Part shown: one piece after another, positions 1 through 5,668 of the stretch
Numbering within the stretch: the first letter of the stretch is position 1
Layout: every line of letters begins with the position of its first letter
From: Balneolales bacterium
Lineage (GTDB): Bacteria; Bacteroidota; Rhodothermia; Balneolales; Natronogracilivirgulaceae
Assembly: GCA_007127665.1 (NCBI GenBank)
Contig: SKYY01000113.1
Coordinates: forward strand, 1 to 5,668
Reading direction: 5' to 3'
DNA length: 5,668 bases
Translations under genes and position numbers: made by a program
The notes under the pieces: model-generated
What the model was told of the DNA's origin: nothing
Seen by the model: only the letters and a program-made list of their open reading frames with translations
Databases searched by the model: none

Positions 1-327
1 GGATGGATGGCCCTGGACATCGGCCCGAAATCTGCGCAATTGTTCGGCGACGAGATCATGGATGCCAAAACGGTAATCTGGAACGGACCGATGGGCGTCT
101 TTGAAATGGATGCGTTTGCCAAGGGCACCTTTGCCGTGGCAGGGGCCATGAGCACGGCTACCCAAAACGGTGCCATCACCATCATCGGTGGCGGTGATTC
201 GGCATCGGCCATCAAAAAAGCCGGACTCGAAGACAAAGTCTCCCACGTCTCCACGGGAGGGGGTGCCAGCCTCGAGTATCTCGAAGGCAAGGAACTGCCG
301 GGCATCACCAGCCTCACTGACAAATAG
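1..327 (+). CDS. pgk: Phosphoglycerate kinase, C-terminal part (5' end outside window)
   Basis: This is the C-terminal quarter or so of phosphoglycerate kinase, the cytosolic glycolytic enzyme that transfers phosphate between 1,3-bisphosphoglycerate and ADP. The frame is open from base 1 ([11 protein letters not shown]), so the ATG at 7 is internal and not the start. Family signatures of the nucleotide-binding C-terminal lobe appear in order: LDIGPKS near the window start, WNGPMGVFE (nt 79-105), GGGDSASAI (nt 187-213) and the closing [19 protein letters not shown] (nt 250-306). The protein ends a few residues later (TSLTDK), as PGKs usually do, so the C-terminus is complete. It is followed after about 30 bases by an intrinsic terminator, making it the end of its transcription unit. 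No frameshift or missing motif is seen in the visible part. The family call is secure; only the N-terminal domain is unseen. Confidence 0.97.
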   Translation, partial: GWMALDIGPKSAQLFGDEIMDAKTVIWNGPMGVFEMDAFAKGTFAVAGAMSTATQNGAITIIGGGDSASAIKKAGLEDKVSHVSTGGGASLEYLEGKELPGITSLTDK

Positions 328-355
328 AAACAGGTGATCTGTTTGTCTCCGTTAC

Positions 356-399
356 ACAGCCGGTTGCGAACCTTTGGGTTGTATCCGGCTGTTTTTGTT
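356..399 (+). terminator. Intrinsic (rho-independent) terminator downstream of pgk
   Basis: A perfect 8-bp stem pairs ACAGCCGG (356-363) with CCGGCTGT (385-392). The loop contains a nested small hairpin, AACC/GGTT (369-372 with 377-380). A run of five T starts at the last base of the stem (392-396) and is followed by GTT. It lies 28 bases after the pgk stop codon. The opposite strand has no T-run at the other side, so it should act only on rightward transcription. Confidence 0.85.
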
Positions 400-648
400 A
401 ATATGTTTCACGGTGCTATGCTCTAAATGGAGCGAACATGGCATTCTCCCGCTGACGCACAGGGAATGACCAAATCCTGGCATATGACTCATACCGGGCC
501 GAAAAATCGAAATTTATGCCAACAGATAAAAAAAAGGAATTCAGTCTCAAACAACGTATATTAAGCCGAAATTGGCGGATGATTTGAAATCAGCCTGTCC
601 AGAAGAAGTAAATCCTTAAGAAGCAAAGAAATACCAAATATTTGTACT
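400..648. other. Intergenic region pgk-ndk, no convincing gene
   Basis: These 249 bases separate the pgk terminator from the ndk start and are more A/T-rich than the genes. The only forward ORF of any size (427-564, 45 codons) has a low-complexity, basic, unfamiliar translation and no ribosome binding site, so I do not call it. The ndk promoter should lie here. The best local match to the Bacteroidota-type -7 box TAnnTTTG is AATATTTG at 637-644, one mismatch, only four bases before the start codon; no good -33 TTTG lies at the expected distance. No tRNA-like or strong hairpin structure is evident. Confidence 0.5.
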
Positions 649-1080
649 ATGGCGAAACAAAGAACACTGGCTATCCTGAAACCTGACTGCGTCCGTAAAG
701 GCCTCATCGGGGAAGTGATCCGACGAATCCAGGAAGCTGGATTCACGATCAAGGCGATGAAAATGACCCGCCTTACCAAACAAACCGCGGGAGGTTTTTA
801 CGCCGTTCACCGGGACAAACCCTTTTTTGACGAACTCACCACGTTTATGAGCAGCGGCGCATGCGTTCCTGTCGTGCTTGAAAAGGACAATGCCATTGAA
901 GATTTCCGCAAGCTCATCGGAGCCACCAACCCGGCCAATGCCGAAGAGGGAACCATACGGAAGGAATTCGCTGATTCAATGGGAGAAAACATCGTGCACG
1001 GTTCAGATTCCGAAGAAAATGGCAAGATAGAAGCGGCCTACTTCTTCGCGGAAAGTGAACTTGTCGCCAACGAATCCTGA
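649..1080 (+). CDS. ndk: Nucleoside diphosphate kinase
   Basis: NDP kinase transfers the gamma-phosphate of ATP to nucleoside and deoxynucleoside diphosphates through a phosphohistidine intermediate, balancing cytosolic NTP and dNTP pools. At 143 aa it has the normal bacterial length. Visible family residues are K11 in LAILKPD, Y51, R87 and T93 in the [10 protein letters not shown] stretch, R104, N114 and the catalytic H117 in NIVHGSDS. The C-terminal segment [13 protein letters not shown] is also typical. The start at 649 places [13 protein letters not shown] at the usual N-terminal position; there is no Shine-Dalgarno sequence, only a short A/T-rich leader. It is the first gene after the pgk terminator and is followed 54 bases later by the histidine-kinase-like gene on the same strand, so the two could be co-transcribed. 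Intact, with all key residues present. Confidence 0.98.
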   Translation: MAKQRTLAILKPDCVRKGLIGEVIRRIQEAGFTIKAMKMTRLTKQTAGGFYAVHRDKPFFDELTTFMSSGACVPVVLEKDNAIEDFRKLIGATNPANAEEGTIRKEFADSMGENIVHGSDSEENGKIEAAYFFAESELVANES

Positions 1081-1091
1081 TGCATTCCTTT

Positions 1092-1108
1092 CAGGTTCAC
1101 GTAACCTG
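1092..1108 (+). repeat. Short inverted repeat in the ndk-kinase-like gene spacer
   Basis: CAGGTT (1092-1097) and AACCTG (1103-1108) are perfect reverse complements around a 5-base centre. A second GTTAC (1122-1126) can alternatively pair with GTAAC (1101-1105). There is no T-run after the stem, so it does not look like a full intrinsic terminator. It may be a weak RNA hairpin between the two cistrons, a protein-binding palindrome, or chance. Confidence 0.3.
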
Positions 1109-1134
1109 CTTCACTCCTCAAGTTACCTTCAGCC

Positions 1135-1857
1135 ATGCAAAAAATTCCGTCAGAATTTGTTTCCAAAGTCACGCACGACCTGAAAACACCGGTCGGAAAC
1201 GCGATGATGTATTCCGATCTGCTCTCCGAGGAAATCCGGATGCTGATGGAGGACAACCCGAACCTGCGCGATGATTTGGAGTCACTTCTCTACTATTGCG
1301 GCAGTATCCGGCTCTCCTCGTCCAAACTGATCAACTACGTCCAAAGCTGGAGTTACGCATACCAGATGGAAGACGGGGTGTTCGAACAACGAAAGACCGA
1401 CATCCGGCTTAAGGCCCTGGTGGATGATATCATCGAAAAAAACGACATTTTCATCCAGAACAAGTCGCTTCAGATGGATGTGTCATACGATACCTCCAGG
1501 GAAACCTGTCATGCCGATCAGGAAGTGATGACTCTCATCATGGACAACGTCATGTCCCTTTTCATCGGTATGGCACCAAATAATGAAACCATGCGTGTCC
1601 GGATTTCAGAAGAAGATGGCGGACTCATGTTCCGGTTTTTTGCCCCCAAAGCAACGTTCACCGAAACACTCATGGAGGCATATTCCGGTCAGATTTCAAT
1701 CAAGGAGCAGATTGCCCCGAGTCAGGGCATCCTCAAACCGGGTGGATACGCACTCATGTTCGTGAATATCGCCCTGCGCTATATGGGGGCCGCCCACGGT
1801 ATAGACCCGGAAGGCAGCGAACCGCGCTCATTCTGGTTCCGGCTCCCGCTGGCGTAG
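1135..1857 (+). CDS. Cytoplasmic histidine-kinase-like protein with intact phosphoacceptor box and degenerate ATP-binding domain
   Basis: This 240-aa protein has the layout of a bare histidine kinase transmitter: a two-helix dimerisation/phosphoacceptor (DHp) region at about residues 3-75, then a CA (ATPase-like) domain at about 85-239. The H-box is clear: FVSKVTHDLKTPVG, with H14 as presumed phosphoacceptor followed by D15. The CA part keeps family-like segments (a CHADQEVMTLIMDNVM stretch at 125-140 and a closing SFWFRLPLA). However, the N-box asparagine aligns to L142, no DxGxG motif follows the strand at 163-169, and the glycine-rich G2 loop is reduced to KPGGYALMF (201-209). No signal peptide, membrane helix or sensor domain is present. 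The in-frame stop at 1102-1104 excludes a longer N-terminus, and no ATG lies between it and 1135. I infer a phosphotransfer protein or pseudokinase rather than an active kinase. No response regulator is in the window. The 3' end overlaps rlmB on the other strand. Confidence 0.8.
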   Translation: MQKIPSEFVSKVTHDLKTPVGNAMMYSDLLSEEIRMLMEDNPNLRDDLESLLYYCGSIRLSSSKLINYVQSWSYAYQMEDGVFEQRKTDIRLKALVDDIIEKNDIFIQNKSLQMDVSYDTSRETCHADQEVMTLIMDNVMSLFIGMAPNNETMRVRISEEDGGLMFRFFAPKATFTETLMEAYSGQISIKEQIAPSQGILKPGGYALMFVNIALRYMGAAHGIDPEGSEPRSFWFRLPLA

Positions 1858-2577
1858 GATCTCGTAGCAGATCAATGCCCCGCTAACCGAGGCGTTCAGC
1901 GACTCCACTCTGTTTTTCATGGGGATGTGCACCAGCATGTCGCAATGCTCTCTTGTCTTCTTGCGGATACCCTTCTCCTCACTGCCCAGGATAACGACAA
2001 GCGGCATGCGGTAATCCTGGGTCCGGAAGTCCCGGCTGCCCTCCATATCGGTCCCGCATATCCAGAACCCGGCGTCCTTGAGCTTCAGCAGTGCCTGGTT
2101 CAGGTTGACCACACGAACGACCGGCATGCGAAGGATAGCTCCGGCCGAGGCCTTCATCACCCCGCCGGAAATGGTCGCCTGACGGTGTTTCGACACCATG
2201 ACCGCATCCACCCCGCAGGCCAGTGCCGTGCGCACGACCGCCCCGAAATTGTGCGGGTCCTCGATTTCGTCCAGAGCCAGGATTACCGGGTTGCGCGCGA
2301 TATCCGCATCCTCCAGCCAGTCTTCCAGCTCCACATAGCTGGCCGGTGTGATGGCCGCCACAATGCCCTGATCGTTGACCGAGCCGACCATTTCGGCCAG
2401 CTTCCTGCCCGGGACACGCTGCACCGGTATGCGGTTCTGTGACGCCATCTGCTCAACATCACGGACCGGCCTGCCCTGAAGTTGCTGCTTCAGATAGATT
2501 TTGCTGATATGTCCGGGTTTGTGCTCAAGGTATTCAAGCACGGCATTGCGGCCGTATATGTAATTGTCCGGTTGCAT
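1828..2577 (-). CDS. rlmB: 23S rRNA (guanosine-2'-O-)-methyltransferase RlmB / TrmH-family SpoU methyltransferase
   Basis: SpoU/TrmH (SPOUT) methyltransferases use S-adenosylmethionine to 2'-O-methylate RNA; RlmB modifies G2251 in the ribosomal peptidyl-transferase P-loop. The 249-aa protein has the small N-terminal substrate-binding domain (from YIYGRNAVLEYL, about residues 6-78) and the C-terminal knotted catalytic domain. The latter shows motif 1, ALDEIEDPHNFGAVVRTA (101-118, N110 and R116), motif 2, VVILGSEEKGI (194-204), and motif 3, IPMKNRVESLNASVS (218-232, N228). The N-terminal YGRNAVLE signature and the length favour RlmB over tRNA TrmH, though paralogues of this family are easily confused. 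The last residues (REPEPE) run past the usual end and are encoded opposite the final codons of the convergent kinase-like gene. It is divergent from the membrane-protein pair, with a shared upstream region of about 120 bases. The start follows no clear ribosome binding site. Confidence 0.93.
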   Translation of the reverse strand: MQPDNYIYGRNAVLEYLEHKPGHISKIYLKQQLQGRPVRDVEQMASQNRIPVQRVPGRKLAEMVGSVNDQGIVAAITPASYVELEDWLEDADIARNPVILALDEIEDPHNFGAVVRTALACGVDAVMVSKHRQATISGGVMKASAGAILRMPVVRVVNLNQALLKLKDAGFWICGTDMEGSRDFRTQDYRMPLVVILGSEEKGIRKKTREHCDMLVHIPMKNRVESLNASVSGALICYEILRQREPEPE

Positions 2578-2700
2578 GGATCGATTTAAGGGGTTTGTAA
2601 GTTATCAATTTTGTTAGTACTGTTCAGGGTCGCGGAGTATCAGGCCGCAAAGATGAACTGGCAACACAGAAACAAGATAACCATACTCTCTCACGTACCA
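2578..2700. promoter_or_regulatory. Divergent upstream region between rlmB and the membrane-protein pair
   Basis: This spacer must supply the start signals for rlmB (leftward) and the two-gene unit to the right. An A/T-rich core (2583-2620) contains TTTG at 2594-2597 and CAATTTTG at 2606-2613, one mismatch from TAnnTTTG, but the spacing between them is too short for a standard -33/-7 pair. I cannot place either promoter firmly. In-frame extensions of the rightward gene (ATG at 2653, TTG at 2611) run into this region but encode unremarkable sequence. Confidence 0.35.
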
Positions 2701-3096
2701 ATGGCCGGAAAACCCAAAAACCAATACCGTTCAGGAAAACCGGACAAACGGGGTCTCTTCAGACTCTCGGGTGGCGGAGAACATGATCTTTTCCGACGCA
2801 GGCAGGTGCGTGACCTGACACATCACCCGGAAGATGGGAACGCACGCGGGTTGAAAGGTGCCAATCCGGTACACACCGGATTTGGCCTGCTGATGATTGC
2901 CTTCGGTTTGCTCTCCATTACCCTGGTTTTGCTGAATATGATTTCCAACCTGTGGTTTGCATCGCTCATGAGCATGACCGGCAGCCTCGCTGTGCTGGCC
3001 GGGGTATGGATGCTCTGCGACGCCATAAAAGAACGCAAAAGCGTGGACAATCTGGTCAGGGATGCGATTATGCGTTCCCTGCGTGAAAAAAACTGA
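2701..3096 (+). CDS. Small two-helix membrane protein of unknown function, first of a coupled pair
   Basis: I do not recognise a family. From the ATG at 2701 the product is 131 aa. It has a strongly basic, hydrophilic N-terminus (MAGKPKNQYRSGKPDKRG, then LFRRRQVRD), two hydrophobic segments at about residues 59-81 and 84-107, and a charged C-terminal tail that could form an amphipathic helix (KERKSVDNLVRDAIMRSLRE). By the positive-inside tendency, both ends would face the cytoplasm with a very short loop outside. The start is uncertain: the frame is open upstream, with ATG at 2653 and TTG at 2611, and no ribosome binding site decides. I prefer 2701 because MAGKP begins the lysine/arginine-rich region and the upstream codons look non-coding. 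Its stop overlaps the next start by one base (TGATG), so the two proteins are probably made together. No catalytic motif is visible. Confidence 0.65.
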   Translation: MAGKPKNQYRSGKPDKRGLFRLSGGGEHDLFRRRQVRDLTHHPEDGNARGLKGANPVHTGFGLLMIAFGLLSITLVLLNMISNLWFASLMSMTGSLAVLAGVWMLCDAIKERKSVDNLVRDAIMRSLREKN

Positions 3097-3440
3097 TGAT
3101 CTCCATGGCGTTCAGGAACGAAGATATCACGAGGATTGAGACGGTGCTTGACTATCACGTAGGCAAGGACCGTCATGACAGGCCGGAACGCGAAGTCTTG
3201 CAGATACTGAGAAATCGGAAAAATCGATTTTTCTACATTACCGTCATTAACATCCTCGCCCTCGTCTTTTTTGGCTACTGGTTCTTCAGCGGGATTACCG
3301 AGCTTCCATCATGGATTTTCTGGGTGCTGGCCGTCGTATTTATCCTGAACCTGGCATCCGTTGCCTGGCAGAGAAAGCAGATCGATGACGCCATAACCTA
3401 TGTGGAATCGGGTCAGCCTGCTGGCAGAAGAGATACCTGA
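3096..3440 (+). CDS. Small two-helix membrane protein of unknown function, second of a coupled pair
   Basis: The 114-aa product is not assignable to a family from sequence alone. It has a charged cytoplasmic-looking N-terminal region (about residues 5-44, rich in D, E, R and K, probably helical: RIETVLDYHVGKDRHDRPER), then two hydrophobic helices at about 45-65 and 71-91 separated by a short turn (SGITELPSW), and a charged tail (WQRKQIDDAITYVESG). This double-helix hairpin with charged flanks is the same layout as the preceding gene, though the sequences are not obviously alike. The start at 3096 shares its A with the upstream stop codon (TGATG), a classic translational-coupling junction. A second ATG at 3105 (MAFRNED) is an alternative. 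It may act with its neighbour as a membrane complex, but nothing seen here gives a role. Confidence 0.68.
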   Translation: MISMAFRNEDITRIETVLDYHVGKDRHDRPEREVLQILRNRKNRFFYITVINILALVFFGYWFFSGITELPSWIFWVLAVVFILNLASVAWQRKQIDDAITYVESGQPAGRRDT

Positions 3441-3454
3441 TCGGCAAATATGAG

Positions 3455-3483
3455 TTGATATCCTAAATTTTCATTTGATACCC
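3455..3483 (+). repeat. Direct repeat TTGATAyCC upstream of pyrG
   Basis: TTGATATCC (3455-3463) and TTGATACCC (3475-3483) match at 8 of 9 positions and their starts are exactly 20 bases apart, about two helical turns. The second copy overlaps a possible -33 TTTG. It could be an operator for a dimeric regulator or a coincidence in an A/T-rich stretch. Confidence 0.25.
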
Positions 3484-3526
3484 CCGGGGAATCCTCCTAT
3501 TTTGCTGCAACCTTTCACTAAGTTTG
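3474..3526 (+). promoter_or_regulatory. Candidate Bacteroidota-type promoter(s) of pyrG
   Basis: Two candidate -7 boxes lie before pyrG. TAAGTTTG (3519-3526) matches TAnnTTTG exactly but has only a close TTTG upstream (3501-3504, 14 bases away), shorter than the usual spacing. TATTTTG (3498-3504) lacks one T of the consensus but has TTTG (3474-3477) 20 bases upstream, a normal distance. If the exact box is used, the pyrG leader would be only a few bases long. There is no Shine-Dalgarno sequence directly before the start codon, which fits a lineage that relies little on it. Confidence 0.4.
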
Positions 3527-3533
3527 CACCTGA

Positions 3534-5192
<1,659 letters not shown>

Positions 5193-5194
5193 CC

Positions 5195-5668
5195 ATGATG
5201 GATGCGGGATCTTTCAGACATACCGTGCGGGTTCGGGTCAACGGCTTGTTGGTGCAAGAGAACGCACTTCTTATGGTACATCTGATGTCTCCGGTTGCCG
5301 GGAGGATGATATGGATGCCCCCGGGCGGGGGTGTACAGTTCGGTGAGCCACTCACAGCAACACTCCAAAGGGAAATGTACGAAGAGACCGGCTTGCAGAT
5401 CACCCCGGGTCCGCTATGGTACCTCCATGAGGTCATTCACGACGATGTCCATGCCATAGAGTTCTATTTTCTCTGTGATCGTACCGGAGGCACGTTGCGT
5501 ACGGGCAGTGATCCGGAATACCCCGACGGCGATCAGATTATCAGGGATGTCTCGTTTCTGCCTTTGGAAACCCTTGACCGGCCCGACATCCACCCCGCTT
5601 ACCTGAGAAAAAAGTTTGCTGAAGATCTCAGCAACAAGCCGGATCAGATCCTCCCGAAATTCATCTGA
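5195..5668 (+). CDS. Nudix hydrolase
   Basis: Nudix enzymes hydrolyse a nucleoside diphosphate linked to another group, such as damaged NTPs, ADP-ribose, sugar nucleotides or capped RNA. The 157-aa product contains a complete Nudix box (G-x5-E-x7-REU-x-EE-x-GU): it begins in PPGGGVQFGEP, continues to REMYEETGL, and has every metal-binding glutamate in place. An N-terminal strand typical of the fold (RHTVRVRVNGLLVQENALLMV) precedes it. Substrate specificity cannot be read from this sequence. The ATG at 5195 lies two bases after the pyrG stop; a TTG at 5189 overlapping that stop, and the ATG at 5198, are alternatives. The near-zero spacing implies co-transcription and probably coupled translation with pyrG, so a role in nucleotide clean-up or pyrimidine metabolism is a reasonable guess but not shown. 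The stop codon is the last three bases of the window, so the gene is complete. Confidence 0.92.
   Translation: MMDAGSFRHTVRVRVNGLLVQENALLMVHLMSPVAGRMIWMPPGGGVQFGEPLTATLQREMYEETGLQITPGPLWYLHEVIHDDVHAIEFYFLCDRTGGTLRTGSDPEYPDGDQIIRDVSFLPLETLDRPDIHPAYLRKKFAEDLSNKPDQILPKFI

Noticed and set aside
427..564. 45-codon ORF in the pgk-ndk spacer
   Set aside because: No ribosome binding site, unusual composition, ends in unstructured basic sequence and resembles no known small protein; better read as non-coding.
1927..2442. 171-codon open frame on the plus strand opposite rlmB
   Set aside because: It is antisense to a gene with all SpoU motifs intact; the translation is histidine/arginine-rich with no domain or start signal.
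2611..2700. N-terminal extension of the first membrane protein from TTG at 2611
   Set aside because: The extra 30 residues look unlike a designed N-terminus, TTG is a weak start, and the extension consumes most of the divergent promoter region.
3481..3489. CCCCCGGGG palindrome upstream of pyrG as a terminator or attenuator
   Set aside because: There is no loop and the following bases are AATCC rather than a T-run. It does not resemble the C-dependent pyrG attenuator known from Gram-positive bacteria.

Overview
The window carries ordinary chromosomal, mostly housekeeping, genes at roughly 50% GC. Core enzymes (phosphoglycerate kinase, NDP kinase, RlmB, CTP synthase) sit among poorly characterised small genes. 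Shine-Dalgarno sites are weak or absent before most starts. TAnnTTTG-like boxes, the Bacteroidota-type -7 promoter element, lie just upstream of ndk and pyrG. Together with the protein style this suggests the Bacteroidota/Rhodothermota/Balneolota superphylum, perhaps a moderate-GC Balneolota-like lineage. That placement is inference; no rRNA or other decisive marker is present.

Layout: (1) 1-327 is the C-terminal end of pgk, cut by the window edge and followed by a clear intrinsic terminator (356-399). (2) 400-648 is non-coding as far as I can see. (3) 649-1080 is ndk, followed on the same strand by a 240-aa cytoplasmic histidine-kinase-like protein (1135-1857). The latter keeps the phosphoacceptor HDLKTP box but has lost the key residues of the ATP-binding domain. 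(4) rlmB (1828-2577) lies on the minus strand and converges on the kinase-like gene with a 30-bp overlap of coding ends. (5) Divergent from rlmB are two short two-helix membrane proteins (2701-3096 and 3096-3440) that share one base in a TGATG junction. (6) pyrG (3537-5192), full length and intact, is followed without a gap by a Nudix hydrolase (5195-5668) that ends at the last base of the window.

Working together: ndk and pyrG belong to nucleotide triphosphate synthesis (NDP to NTP, UTP to CTP). The Nudix enzyme next to pyrG may clean up a nucleotide or related diphosphate, but its substrate cannot be read from sequence. pgk is glycolytic and transcriptionally separated. I see no mobile element, CRISPR array, RNA gene, attachment site or defence cassette. 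The least ordinary item is the catalytically degenerate histidine-kinase-like protein, which resembles in architecture the phosphotransferases that receive and pass on a phosphoryl group without being kinases (ChpT/Spo0B type).
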